Source: an uncultured Bacteroidales bacterium (GTDB taxonomy: Bacteria; Bacteroidota; Bacteroidia; Bacteroidales; WCHB1-69). From it: a stretch of DNA of 64,000 bases. The stretch spans positions 62,001-126,000 of the forward strand of contig CAJOFJ010000013.1 in assembly GCA_905233625.1 (NCBI GenBank), read 5' to 3'. The position numbers and the translations under genes are program-made. Shown here piece after piece: positions 49,665-59,400 of this stretch; within the stretch, counting starts at the first letter, position 1, and each line of letters opens with the position of its first letter. Under the pieces are notes generated by a model, which had not been told where the DNA came from, ran no database searches, and was given only the letters and a program-made list of their open reading frames with translations.

Positions 49665-50942
49665 ATGAAAGTTCTAATGTTTGGATGGGAGTTTCCCCCG
49701 CACATTGCCGGCGGTTTGGGCACAGCTTGTTACGGGCTGACCAGGGGACTGGCTGTCAACGGGGTAGATGTCGCTTTCGTCATGCCCAAAGCCTCTGGCG
49801 ACGAGGACCAGAGCCTGATTAAAATTATCAATGCCAGCGACGTGGAGGTTGACCCGCGTTTCTCCCCTTTCTTCCAGCAAGGCGGCGAAACCACCTATAT
49901 CCAGGTCAACTCTCAAATGATACCCTACGTCGGGTTAGACGACTATTACAATGTCATCAACCAGATTGACAGCGGTGTTTTCATTTCCGGCAACAAGCGC
50001 AGATACGAATTCTCAGGCCGTTACGGCAACAACCTGATGCAAGAAGTGGACCGCTACGCGGAAGTGGCTGCCGAAATCGCCAAGCACGAGCAATTCGATG
50101 TCATCCACGCCCATGACTGGCTGACATACAAGGCTGGCATCGCCGCCAAGAAAGTGAGCGGAAAACCTCTGGTGGTGCACATCCACGCCACCGAATACGA
50201 CCGTTCCGGCGAACACAACATCAACGACATTGTTTACGGACTGGAGCGTTATGGCATGAGCGAAGCTGACATGGTGTGTGCCGTCAGCGATCTGACCCGC
50301 CGCATCGTCATCGAAAAATACCATATCCCCGCTGAAAAAGTGGTCACCCTGCACAATGCCGTGGTACCCAACGACAAGACCGTGGAGCGTGAGAAAAACG
50401 TCAAAGAAAAGATTGTCACCTTCTTAGGACGTGTCACTTTCCAGAAAGGGCCCGAATACTTTGTGGAAACCGCCAAGAAAGTGCTGGACAAAGACCCCAA
50501 TGTACGCTTTGTGCTGGCCGGCGATGGTGACATGATGCCGCGCATCATTGAGCGTGTGGCCGAGTTGGGCATCTCCGACCGATTCCACTTCACAGGCTTT
50601 TTGCGTGGGACTGACATTGACAAGATGTTCGGCATGAGCGACGTATACGTAATGCCTTCTATATCAGAACCTTTCGGGATATCACCATTGGAAGCCATGC
50701 GCGCCAATGTGCCCGTGGTCATCTCCAAACAGTCGGGAGTAGCCGAGGTGCTGCAATATGCCATTAAAGTGGATTTCTGGGACATCGATGCCACCGCCGA
50801 CGCCATTTACGGCCTGCTCCACTACCCCGCCCTTTCCAAGCTCTTCATCAGCAAAGGCAAGGAGGAGGTGGACAACCTGAAATGGGAAAATGTGGCCCGC
50901 AAACTCAAAGATATATACACCAAAGTAGTCAACAGATCATAA
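49665..50942 (+). CDS. GT4-type glycosyltransferase, glycogen synthase-like
   Basis: 425 residues. GT-B fold with the N-terminal GWEFPPHIAGGLGTACYGL (substrate Gly-rich loop), VIHAHDWLTYKAGIAA, then TFLGRVTFQKGPEYF, FVLAGDGDMM and the C-terminal EPFGISPLEAM sugar-nucleotide motif (E-x7-E). The PPHIAGGLG and HAHDW motifs are those of glycogen/starch synthase-like enzymes. It probably elongates alpha-glucan; the donor is not fixed by sequence. It lies 58 bases behind the debranching enzyme and 23 before the GH57 gene, so the three are co-transcribed. Confidence 0.9.
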   Translation: MKVLMFGWEFPPHIAGGLGTACYGLTRGLAVNGVDVAFVMPKASGDEDQSLIKIINASDVEVDPRFSPFFQQGGETTYIQVNSQMIPYVGLDDYYNVINQIDSGVFISGNKRRYEFSGRYGNNLMQEVDRYAEVAAEIAKHEQFDVIHAHDWLTYKAGIAAKKVSGKPLVVHIHATEYDRSGEHNINDIVYGLERYGMSEADMVCAVSDLTRRIVIEKYHIPAEKVVTLHNAVVPNDKTVEREKNVKEKIVTFLGRVTFQKGPEYFVETAKKVLDKDPNVRFVLAGDGDMMPRIIERVAELGISDRFHFTGFLRGTDIDKMFGMSDVYVMPSISEPFGISPLEAMRANVPVVISKQSGVAEVLQYAIKVDFWDIDATADAIYGLLHYPALSKLFISKGKEEVDNLKWENVARKLKDIYTKVVNRS

Positions 50943-50965
50943 TAACGCTTTTAAATACAACACGT

Positions 50966-52165
50966 ATGCATAATATTTGTTTCCATTTTCATATCAGCCA
51001 ACCGTTCCGTTTGAGGACCTATCGCTTTTTCGACATCAACCAGCACCATCAGTATTTTGACGATTACCAAAACAGTTACTTGGCCAACCGTTTGGCTGAA
51101 CGGTGCTACCTTCCCGCCAACGCCATGCTGAAGGAGCTCATTGCCAAATACGGCGACAAGGTTAAGGTAAGTTTCAGTATAGCGGGAAGTTCCATACATT
51201 TATTCCAGCAATACTGCCCCGAAGTGATTGAGAGTTTCAAAGAACTGATTGCCACCAAAAAAGTGGAAATCACGGGCAACACTTATACCCACAGCCTTGC
51301 CTCGCTGCACAACAAAACCTGTTTCATGGAACAGGTAAAGCTGCAAGAAAAGCTTTTAAAGGAAGTTTTCAAAGTACGTCCCACCTCGTTCTGCAACACC
51401 GAAATCATCTATTCCGACGAAATCGGCGAATGGCTGCACGAAGCTGGCTACGACGTGGTATTGACCGAAGGCGCCCGCCATATTCTGGGCTGGAAAAGTC
51501 CCTGCTACCTATACTGCAATCCCTTCCAGACTGATTTGAAACTGATGCTCAGAAGCTACCGTCTGTGTGACGACATCACCTTGCGTTTCGAAGAAAAAGA
51601 CTGGGACGGCATGGGACTGACCGCCGAAAAATACATCAACAATTTGAATAAAATACCCGATGACGCGCCATTTATCAATCTGTATTTCGATTATGAAACC
51701 ATCGGTGAATACCATACCGCCGACACCGGCATTTTCGACTTCTTCAAGGCTTTGTTCTCACAATTAGCCGAGAATGATAAATATAAATTCATCACCCCGA
51801 AGGAAATCACAAGCATGAAGGTTCCATGTTCCACCATGCACGCCCCTTGGCCCATCTCCTATTCCGGAGACGAAAAAGACACGGCCGAATGGTTAGGCAA
51901 CGACTTGCAACAGGAGGCTTTCAATCAACTGTTTAAGTTAGAAAATCTGTATAAAAAATCGAAAAACAAGGTTGCCAAAGAGAACTGGTTGCAGCTGCAA
52001 GCCGCCGACCACTTCAACTTTATGAGCACCAAATGGTTTGCCCACGACAGTGTACGGAGAAATTTCGACGTGTATCCATCTCCTTATCAAGCATTTATAA
52101 ATTTTATGAATGTATTGAATGATGTAAAACTGCAACTGGAAACCAACCCTGAGAAAAAGGCTTAA
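50966..52165 (+). CDS. GH57 family alpha-glucan hydrolase/transferase
   Basis: 399 residues from the ATG at 50966 (the longer frame to 50882 overlaps the upstream gene). GH57 motifs: FHFHISQPFRLR (HQP-like motif 1), GNTYTHSL (motif 2), SFCNTEIIYSDEIGEWL with the catalytic Glu (motif 3), and NLYFDYETIGEYH with the catalytic Asp (motif 4). Members cleave or rearrange alpha-1,4-glucan. The context with debranching enzyme and glucan synthase suggests glycogen turnover in the cytoplasm. No signal peptide is present. Confidence 0.9.
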   Translation: MHNICFHFHISQPFRLRTYRFFDINQHHQYFDDYQNSYLANRLAERCYLPANAMLKELIAKYGDKVKVSFSIAGSSIHLFQQYCPEVIESFKELIATKKVEITGNTYTHSLASLHNKTCFMEQVKLQEKLLKEVFKVRPTSFCNTEIIYSDEIGEWLHEAGYDVVLTEGARHILGWKSPCYLYCNPFQTDLKLMLRSYRLCDDITLRFEEKDWDGMGLTAEKYINNLNKIPDDAPFINLYFDYETIGEYHTADTGIFDFFKALFSQLAENDKYKFITPKEITSMKVPCSTMHAPWPISYSGDEKDTAEWLGNDLQQEAFNQLFKLENLYKKSKNKVAKENWLQLQAADHFNFMSTKWFAHDSVRRNFDVYPSPYQAFINFMNVLNDVKLQLETNPEKKA

Positions 52166-52228
52166 ACAGAGGTTCCAAAAGGACAGAAAAAAAACTTCAG
52201 AAAAATGCTGGAGATAAGGAAATTTTTC

Positions 52229-52236
52229 GTATTTTC
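52229..52236 (+). promoter_or_regulatory. Possible promoter -7 box of the kor operon
   Basis: TATTTTCG, one mismatch to TAnnTTTG, 70 bases before the ferredoxin gene. Confidence 0.4.
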
Positions 52237-52306
52237 GTAAACTATTTTTTATCCACATAAAAAAGAACAACTAACCAAATTTACTAACACATAAAAAATT
52301 AAAATT

Positions 52307-52528
52307 ATGGCATTTAAAGGAGCATTAGTCATCAACACTGAAAAGTGTAAAGGTTGCGAAGTGTGCATCACTGGCTGCCCCAACGGCGTCATTGCACTTT
52401 CGAAGAAAGTAAATGCAAAAGGTTACAACTACCTTGAGGTTGTCAATGCCGACGCGTGTATTGGCTGCGCCAACTGTGCAGTCATTTGTCCCGACGGCGT
52501 TATCGAAGTTTACCGTGCCAAAGAGTAA
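52307..52528 (+). CDS. 2-oxoacid:ferredoxin oxidoreductase, ferredoxin-like delta subunit
   Basis: 73 residues with two 4Fe-4S motifs: CKGCEVCITGCP and CIGCANCAVICP. The rest is short, giving a typical KorD/OorD/VorD subunit that passes electrons from the TPP-containing catalytic subunit to ferredoxin. First gene of the four-gene operon; the alpha subunit starts 53 bases later. Confidence 0.92.
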   Translation: MAFKGALVINTEKCKGCEVCITGCPNGVIALSKKVNAKGYNYLEVVNADACIGCANCAVICPDGVIEVYRAKE

Positions 52529-52581
52529 ACGAGAACAGAAGTAAGAAAAACAAAACAATTAACAACTAAACAAATTACAAA

Positions 52582-53661
52582 ATGGCAAAAGAATTAAAAT
52601 TAATGAAGGGTAATCAAGCCATTGCCGAAGCTGCCATCCGTATGGGTTGCGACGGTTATTTCGGATATCCTATCACTCCGCAGAGTGAGGTTCTCGAACA
52701 CCTGATGGCTGAAAGACCATATCTGACAACCGGCATGGTTGTGCTGCAAGCCGAAAGCGAGCTGGCCTCCATCAACATGGTATATGCCGGCGCATCCACT
52801 GGTAAACGCGTTATGACTTCTTCTTCCTCTCCAGGTTTCTCTCTGATGCAGGAAGGTCTGTCTTACATTGCTGGCGCTGAGCTGCCCGCATTGTGTGTCA
52901 ACGTTGTTCGTGGCGGCCCAGGCCTCGGTACCATCCAGCCCTCACAGTCCGACTATTTCCAGACCACCAAGGGTGGCGGTCATGGCGACTACAGACTGAT
53001 TACCTTGGCACCCGCATCCGTACAGGAAATGTACGACTTTGTGGAACTCGGTTTCGATTTGGCTTTCAAATACAGAAACCCCGCCGCTATCCTTTCTGAC
53101 GGTGTTATCGGTCAGGTAATGGAAAAAGTGATGGTTGACGACTACAAACCACGCTGGACCAACGAATATATCGAAGAACATTGCCCCTGGGCCGCTACCG
53201 GCCATCGCGCAGGCGGCAAGAGCACTATCGTCACTTCTCTTGAACTCGAAGCTCTGAAACAAGAGGCTATCAACGAGAGAATCCAAGCCAAATACAGAAA
53301 ATGCGAAGAAGAAGACGCTCGTCACGAGGCTATCCAGTGCGACGATGCAGAATACCTGTTCGTAGCTTACGGCTCCGCTGCACGTATCTGTATGAAAGCC
53401 ATGGAATTGGCACGCGCCGAAGGCATCAAAGTCGGCTTGGTTCGTCCTATCACCCTGTGGCCCTTCCCGACCAAAGCTGTGGCTGAAATCGGTGGCCGCA
53501 TGAAGAAAATCCTTAGCGTTGAAATGAACGCCGGCCAGATGATCGAAGACGTGAAACTGGCAGTGAATTGCAACGTTCCCGTTGAGCATTACGGCCGCTA
53601 CGGCGGTGTCATCCCAACCCCGGTTGAGATTTTCGAAGCTTTGAAAAAAATGGTAAAATAA
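52582..53661 (+). CDS. 2-oxoacid:ferredoxin oxidoreductase alpha subunit
   Basis: 359 residues. LMKGNQAIAEAAIRMGCDGYFGYPITPQSEVLEHL is the typical start of KorA/VorB; VLQAESELASINMVYAGASTGKRVMTSSSSPGFSLM and GGPGLGTIQPSQSDYFQ follow, then the transketolase C-terminal-like domain with LFVAYGSAARICMKAMELARAEGIKVGLVRPITLWPFP. Oxidative decarboxylation of a 2-oxoacid (2-oxoglutarate or branched-chain) to the acyl-CoA with reduction of ferredoxin. Order delta-alpha-beta-gamma matches OorDABC; substrate choice cannot be settled by sequence reading alone. Confidence 0.93.
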   Translation: MAKELKLMKGNQAIAEAAIRMGCDGYFGYPITPQSEVLEHLMAERPYLTTGMVVLQAESELASINMVYAGASTGKRVMTSSSSPGFSLMQEGLSYIAGAELPALCVNVVRGGPGLGTIQPSQSDYFQTTKGGGHGDYRLITLAPASVQEMYDFVELGFDLAFKYRNPAAILSDGVIGQVMEKVMVDDYKPRWTNEYIEEHCPWAATGHRAGGKSTIVTSLELEALKQEAINERIQAKYRKCEEEDARHEAIQCDDAEYLFVAYGSAARICMKAMELARAEGIKVGLVRPITLWPFPTKAVAEIGGRMKKILSVEMNAGQMIEDVKLAVNCNVPVEHYGRYGGVIPTPVEIFEALKKMVK

Positions 53662-53680
53662 TTTAATTAGCATTGAAATT

Positions 53681-54523
53681 ATGACAAGAGAAGATATTAT
53701 CAAACCCGAAAACTTAGTGTACAAGCGCACCTCTGTTTTGAAGGATGCCACCATGCACTACTGCCCAGGCTGCGGACACGGTACTGTTCACAGAATCATC
53801 GCCGAGGTGATTGAGGAAATGGGCATTCAGGACAACGTCGTCGGTATCTCACCGGTAGGCTGCTCTGTTCTGGCTTACAATTATTTTGATGTTGACTTCG
53901 TGGAAGCCGCCCACGGCCGTGCTCCCGCCTGCGCCTCCGCTATCAAGCGTCTGCGCCCCGAAACCTTCGTGTTCTCATACCAGGGCGACGGTGACTTGGC
54001 TTCCATCGGTTGCGCCGAAGTAATGCATGCCTGCAACCGTGGCGAAAACATCACCATGATCTTCATCAACAACGGTATCTACGGTATGACCGGCGGTCAG
54101 ATGGCTCCCACCACCCTCGAGGGTATGGAAACCGTGACCTGCCCCTACGGCCGTGACCCCGAAATCATGGGACACACCATGCGTCTGACCGAAGCATTGG
54201 CTCAGCTGCCCGGCACTTACTATGTAACCCGTCAAGCTGTTTATACCCCCGCTTTGGCACGTAAATGCAAGAAAGCTATCCGTCAGGCCTTCGAGAACCA
54301 GAAACTCAACAAAGGCGTTTCCTTCGTGGAAGTTACCTCCAACTGTAACTCTGGCTGGAAGATGACCGCTGTTCAGGCCAACAAATGGATGGAAGAAAAC
54401 ACCTTGAAATACTTCCCGCTGGGCGACATGAAAGTGAACGGCAAGTTCGATCCCAAGTTCATCGAACGCATCGCCACCTTCGACCAACCCAATGAGACAC
54501 TTTATTCATTGAGAAAAAAATAA
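53681..54523 (+). CDS. 2-oxoacid:ferredoxin oxidoreductase beta subunit (TPP-binding)
   Basis: 280 residues. MHYCPGCGHGTVHRIIAEVI at the N-terminus, GCSVLAYNYFDVDFVEAAHGRAPACASAIKR, and the thiamin diphosphate motif QGDGDLASIGCAEVMHACNRGENITMIFINNGIYGMTGGQ (GDG ... NN). This is the catalytic TPP subunit. It lies 19 bases after the alpha subunit. The need for TPP fits with the TPP-regulated thiamin import and thiL genes in the same window. Confidence 0.95.
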   Translation: MTREDIIKPENLVYKRTSVLKDATMHYCPGCGHGTVHRIIAEVIEEMGIQDNVVGISPVGCSVLAYNYFDVDFVEAAHGRAPACASAIKRLRPETFVFSYQGDGDLASIGCAEVMHACNRGENITMIFINNGIYGMTGGQMAPTTLEGMETVTCPYGRDPEIMGHTMRLTEALAQLPGTYYVTRQAVYTPALARKCKKAIRQAFENQKLNKGVSFVEVTSNCNSGWKMTAVQANKWMEENTLKYFPLGDMKVNGKFDPKFIERIATFDQPNETLYSLRKK

Positions 54524-54544
54524 TAACCTTAAATTCACAAAGCA

Positions 54545-55096
54545 ATGACAGAAGAAATTATTATAGCAGGCTTCGGCGGTCAAGGTGTACTCTCAATGGG
54601 TAAAATCCTGGCTTATGCCGGCATTATGCAAGACAAGGAAGTCAGCTGGCTTCCCTCCTACGGACCTGAAATGCGTGGTGGTACTTCTAACGTAACGGTG
54701 ATTTTGAGCGACGAGCGTATCTGCTCTCCTTATCTGAACCAGTTCGACACTGCCATCATCCTGAACCAGCAGTCCATGGACAAATTCGAAAGCTCAGTAA
54801 AACCCGGTGGTCTGTTGATCTATGACCCGAACGGTATCACCCACCACCCCACCCGTAAAGACATCAACATTTATCAGGTGGCCGCTGCTGACAAAGCCAG
54901 CGAACTGGGTATTTCCAAGCTGTTCAACATGATTGTACTGGGTGGTTTCCTCAAGGTGAAACCATTGGTAACCCCTGAAATGTTGCACAAAGGTTTGGAA
55001 AAATCTCTGCCAGAACGTCACCATCACCTCATTCCCAAGAACGAGGAGGCTGTTGAAATCGGCAAAGGTTTGCTAAAACCCTATCATACCCTGTAA
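54545..55096 (+). CDS. 2-oxoacid:ferredoxin oxidoreductase gamma subunit
   Basis: 183 residues. IIIAGFGGQGVLSMGKILAYAGI, SWLPSYGPEMRGGTSNVTVILSDE and AADKASELGISKLFNMIVLGGFLKV are the signature stretches of the gamma domain (PF01558), which contributes to CoA binding. Last gene of the operon; a strong terminator begins 40 bases behind. Confidence 0.94.
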   Translation: MTEEIIIAGFGGQGVLSMGKILAYAGIMQDKEVSWLPSYGPEMRGGTSNVTVILSDERICSPYLNQFDTAIILNQQSMDKFESSVKPGGLLIYDPNGITHHPTRKDINIYQVAAADKASELGISKLFNMIVLGGFLKVKPLVTPEMLHKGLEKSLPERHHHLIPKNEEAVEIGKGLLKPYHTL

Positions 55097-55130
55097 TCGG
55101 TTGGGCGGATGAATGTTCGCCCCATCCATA

Positions 55131-55163
55131 AAAAAAACGCCCGTTGTTACGGGCGTTTTTTTT
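55131..55163 (+). terminator. Bidirectional terminator between the kor operon and a convergent gene
   Basis: Stem ACGCCCGT / ACGGGCGT with loop TGTT, A run before and T run after. It serves the kor operon and, read backwards, the minus-strand DUF5618 gene ending at 55162. Confidence 0.9.
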
Positions 55164-55575
55164 ATGCCATGACCGGCTCCTGATGATACATCAGAGCACA
55201 ACGGTCAATAATGGCATTGGCACACTCAAAACCCGAATCGCAAGTTTTTTTATTCTTTGTTCCATCATAGCCCATGTACAAATGCATGGTATCGTATCCT
55301 GCCACTATCGCAGCCAGGAGTTTGCGATCGCGGTCCCCTGCCGCCTCCTTGTACTTCTCAATGGAAGGGCGACCTTTGCCCTTGCGTATGTTCAGCACCG
55401 CATCCAACGCTATCAGGCAGCCTTTCCACAACGTATCTCCAGCCATTTTGATGTATTTCCCGTCCATATAGATTTTCAACTCCGAGTCGTAATTGGCATT
55501 TTGGATAACAGTTTCCGCATTAGCCACATACCTGCGAGCCTCAGCAATCGGATCTTTAAATTCTTTACTTTTCAT
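55162..55575 (-). CDS. DUF5618-like helical protein A
   Basis: 137 residues, nearly all helical: PIAEARRYVANAETVIQNA, MDGKYIKMAGDTLWKGCLIALDAVLNIRKGKGRPSIEKYKE, AAGDRDRKLLAAIVAGYDTMHLYMGYDG, ECANAIIDRCALMYH. The helical-bundle pattern and the HLYMGYDG motif recall HEPN-like folds, but the RxxxxH signature of HEPN RNases is not evident. A paralogue is encoded divergently at 55851. The 90-base leader carries an inverted repeat of about 18 bases. No signal peptide, so cytoplasmic. Function unknown. Confidence 0.7.
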   Translation of the reverse strand: MKSKEFKDPIAEARRYVANAETVIQNANYDSELKIYMDGKYIKMAGDTLWKGCLIALDAVLNIRKGKGRPSIEKYKEAAGDRDRKLLAAIVAGYDTMHLYMGYDGTKNKKTCDSGFECANAIIDRCALMYHQEPVMA

Positions 55576-55592
55576 AATTCAATCATTTTTAT

Positions 55593-55676
55593 TTTGCAAA
55601 TACTACTGTTGCGATAATTTCTTATTAAAACTGGTAATAAAAGTGTGTTATAAAGTGAACAGTAGTATTTTGCAAA
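55593..55676 (-). promoter_or_regulatory. Inverted repeat in the leader of DUF5618-like gene A
   Basis: TTTGCAAATACTACTGTT (55593-55610) and AACAGTAGTATTTTGCAAA (55658-55676) are inverse copies differing by one inserted base. The right arm overlaps the -7 box (55673-55680), the left arm ends 18 bases before the ATG. It may be a two-site operator or a leader hairpin spanning the translation start region. Confidence 0.65.
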
Positions 55677-55680
55677 GATA
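55673..55680 (-). promoter_or_regulatory. -7 promoter box of DUF5618-like gene A
   Basis: Minus-strand TATCTTTG, transcript start near 55666. Confidence 0.6.
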
Positions 55681-55800
55681 CGACAAGTCTTTTAGTTTTT
55701 TACAGATCAGGAAAAATTTTTCAACCTTGTAAATCAAATAATTAGCAATAAATATCTATTTATTTTGATAATTAATAGTAAATTATTCGGAATATTTTCG

Positions 55801-55808
55801 TATTTTTG
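55801..55808 (+). promoter_or_regulatory. -7 promoter box of DUF5618-like gene B
   Basis: TATTTTTG, 42 bases before the ATG at 55851. Confidence 0.6.
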
Positions 55809-55850
55809 CAGCTAAAAAAAAAGTAAACTATCATCTTAAACATAAAGGCC

Positions 55851-56315
55851 ATGAATAATTCGAAGGAAAAAGCTACTTTTGCCAAACAAAACAAAATAAT
55901 AATGAGTCCCGAAAAAATAATACAACTTAAAGAGAAAGCCATCTGTAATGCCGAACGTTACTACGACAATGCCAAAACCATGCTGTCGGAAAAAGCTGGC
56001 AAGCAAGGCGATTATTACTCCGATGCCAAATATGTGAAAACTGCCTGCGGCACGGCCTACAGTGGTATATTAATTCTTCTTGACGCCTACATCAAGATCA
56101 AGGGGCAGGTAACGAACTATAAAGACCGCAAGAGCATTGAATATTACAGGGATAACATCAGCGACAGGGACAATCAACTTCTCAAATATGTAAATTCAGC
56201 ATATAGCATCCTGCACTTAAGCGGGTATTATGATGGAGTGCTAAAATACAAGGTCATACAAGGCGGAATGGAGGTGTTTCAAGACATTATCAGACACTTT
56301 AAGATGAGATGTTAG
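55851..56315 (+). CDS. DUF5618-like helical protein B
   Basis: 154 residues (or 137 if the Met at 55902 is used, which equals the length of paralogue A). It shares the layout of protein A: IQLKEKAICNAERYYDNAKTM, DAKYVKTACGTAYSGILILLDAYIKIKGQ, DRDNQLLKYVNSAYSILHLSGYYDG, IKYK-like helices to the end. The pair is divergent, each with its own promoter. Cytoplasmic, helical, role unknown. Conservation of Asp-Arg-Asp before the third helix and of His-Leu-x-x-x-Tyr-Asp-Gly in both copies marks likely functional residues. Confidence 0.68.
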   Translation: MNNSKEKATFAKQNKIIMSPEKIIQLKEKAICNAERYYDNAKTMLSEKAGKQGDYYSDAKYVKTACGTAYSGILILLDAYIKIKGQVTNYKDRKSIEYYRDNISDRDNQLLKYVNSAYSILHLSGYYDGVLKYKVIQGGMEVFQDIIRHFKMRC

Positions 56316-56344
56316 ATACACCCGATAATGGACGTCATTTAAAT

Positions 56345-56391
56345 TACCTAACTAACCACCACTAACCCCTAATCACTAACACCTAACCACT
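56345..56391 (+). repeat. CTAACCACTAACCCCTAA word repeat
   Basis: TAACTAACCACCACTAACCC followed by CTAATCACTAACACCTAACC; the complement of the GGTTAGGG words found at 18.5 kb. Non-coding. Confidence 0.65.
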
Positions 56392-56422
56392 AAAAAAGGG
56401 AGAGCCTTGCGACCCTCCCTTA
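56392..56422 (-). terminator. Terminator of the giant fibre gene
   Basis: Stem AAGGGAG / CTCCCTT with a 12-base loop; on the minus strand it is followed by T6. It sits 27 bases behind the stop of the 2176-residue gene. Confidence 0.75.
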
Positions 56423-56448
56423 ACTATTCAATGTTCAATATTCACTGT

Positions 56449-59400
56449 CTAATCGCGGACACAACGGACAGAAAGACCCATGTTCTTGAAATCGTTGTTC
56501 CTGTTCACGATGGATTTATTGTAGGAGAGAACACGGTTGTAAGCACTGTAGTTTTCATCTTCTCTCTTCGTAGTACTCCAAAAGAAGGCGTTTTTGCCAA
56601 AACCATATGGAGTGCCATTGGAATAGCCAGCAGGCAATGCACTGAAGCCTGTGGCATTGTTGTTGCCACTCGATGTGTTTCCAACAGTACATGTATTTGC
56701 ATCGGTGTTCCAGCCTGTGGTGGCGGCCAAGGCCTTTGCTATATTGTTACTGCTGCCACACACATACTGGCTTTGACTGCCCACATAGTCAATGAGTTGC
56801 GTCCATTCGGCATCACTCGGCACATGCCAGCCATTAGGGCAGATGCCCTGCACACCGCTGGGGTTCGCATTGGAGGAGGCTGCGCCGTTCATCACAGCGG
56901 CCCAGTTGTAGAGGTAGCCGTAAGTGAGCACGTTGCCGGCGTCATTATTGGGGTTGTAACAATACGGATCTGTAATGCTGGCGCTTGTTCCTAGAGCTAT
57001 AGGTGTTCCATCGGCATAATGCTCGGTGCGCAGGTTTTCCTTCATCCAGCACTGCTTACCGATACGTACCGTATGGTACTCATTACCATCAATGTCCGAG
57101 ACGGTGATTAAACCGCAGGTACTCAACGACACTTCAATTCCCAAACTGTCGATGGTATTCTGCTGCTGGTTGATTTGGTTGCGCAGCGGGGTGATGCTGT
57201 CGTGAATCATCTGCTGCATCAGCTGTAGCATGTTCTGCTGCATCTCCTCTTGCGCGTTGTTGAGGATATTTTCCATAGCCGACGTCTCGTTGTCACGCAA
57301 GCAACGCACAGAGTATCCATTTGCTTTATCATATTGATAAATACTGCCATAAGTACCATCATATCGGATTCTAAGCGGGTATGCAGTGCTTACATTCTCC
57401 GTACAACTCCAGAAGAGGGCCTCTTCGCCGAAATAAAGAGATTCATAATCACTGGGGTTGAACCATCCTGCCGGCCGTGCGCTGAAGCCCGTCATGTTAT
57501 TGTTCTCTGGCGCATTGCCCACAGCGCAGGCATTTCCACTACTGGTCCAGCCTGTTGTTTCAGACAAAGCTTTGCCAATATTGTTACTTAATCCTCCGCA
57601 TAGGTATGCACTCTTACTGCGTACATAATTTGTCAATTGATCCCATTCCGCATCACTGGGCACATGCCAGCCTGTGGGACAGATGCCCTGCACACCACTA
57701 GGATTGGCGTTGCTTGTACTTGCCCCGTGCATCACAGCAAACCAATTGTACAAATAGCCGTATGTAGGCACGTAGGTATCGTCATAATATGTTTCAGGAG
57801 CAGCATAATAGGGCTCACTTTCCGGATCAGCATCCTCCACAATGTTTATCATCTCACCATCGGCATAATGCTTAGTACGAAGGTTCTCCTTCATCCAGCA
57901 CTGGTTGCCAATCTTCACCGTATTGTATTCGTTACCGTCAATGTCCCTTATCTTTGAGGTACCACAAACAAACATGCTGTTTTCCATTTCCTGATGCAAA
58001 CTGTCGATGGTGTTCTGCAACTCTTCAACCTGATTATCCATTTCTTGCTGCAGGTCGTTGAGGGCATTGTCAATCTGTGACAACTCGTCACGTACACAGC
58101 GGATGGAATGACCATACGATTTGGAAGTTCCATTTTGATATGATAGGATAATGTTAGAATAATATGAACCATTTGTATTCATTTCTGTACTACTCCAATA
58201 AAGTGCTCTCGTGTCAAAATACATAGTAGTAGTATTCTGCCATCTACCAGCGTTCGCAGCCGAGAAGAGAGTTAAATAATTGGCATTGGTTTTCAGTTGT
58301 GTCCATTCCGCGTTGCTTGGCACGTGCCAGCCCTCAGGACAGATACCTTGCACACCAGAAGGATTAGCAACACTGGAAGCAGCACCATTCATGCTTGCCG
58401 CCCAGTTATACAGATAACCGTAGGTAGACACATTGCTATCGTCGTTGTTAGGAGCATAGCGATAAGGTATGGTATCGCTTGCTGCGGTACCGGCAAGAAT
58501 TTCCGTACCATCGGTATAATGGGTGGTGCGGAGATTTTCTTTCGTCCAGCACTGGTTACCGATCTTCACGGTATTGTACTCGTTGCCGTCATAGTCGGTA
58601 ACTTTGGTAGTACCGCAAATAAAGGAGGCATCGGCCAATTCCTGCTGCAATTCGTCAATGGTTTCTCCCATCTCGTTCATGGCATCACTCATAGAGTTAT
58701 TGCGCAAGCAGCGGACATGGTCGAAAATTGTCGAACGACTTTCAGCGGCAATTTCAACATTGTTGGTAGGGTACATATAACTGGATTGTACTCCAAATGA
58801 TCCTGTGGTAGTCCATAAAAATCCCACTTTCCCAAACTGCACATATTTGTTTCTATCCCTTGAAAAATAACCCGCAGGCTGGAAAGAGAATCCTGTTACA
58901 TTGTTTAGTTCAGGCTGATTGCCCGGTGCACATTCAAAAGCACTATTATTCCATCCGGTAGTGGAAGATAATGCTTTAGCGATATTTGAGGAAGAACCAC
59001 CGCAAACATATTCGCTTTGGCTTCCTACATACTGCATAAACATCTGTATTTCAATTGCATTAGGAACATGCCAACCCTCTGGGCAAATACCCTGTACATT
59101 AGTTCTGCTTGAGGAACCATTCATGATGGCCGTCCAGCTGTATGCCAAACCGTATGTCGGGTCATAAATGGCAGAATCCTGTACATGTCTATAGGCCGTA
59201 TCCGACACAACAGTACCATCAGCATAATGGGTGGAACGGAGATTCTCCTTCATCCAGCACTGGTTGCCGATTTTCACAGTATTATAGGTATTGCCATCAT
59301 AGTCTTGAACAGTAGCGGGACAATCAATAGTATTACTCCAACCCACCTGCTGCTGCAAGTTAGCAATTTCCTCTTGTTGATCTGCAATTTGGTCAGTGAG

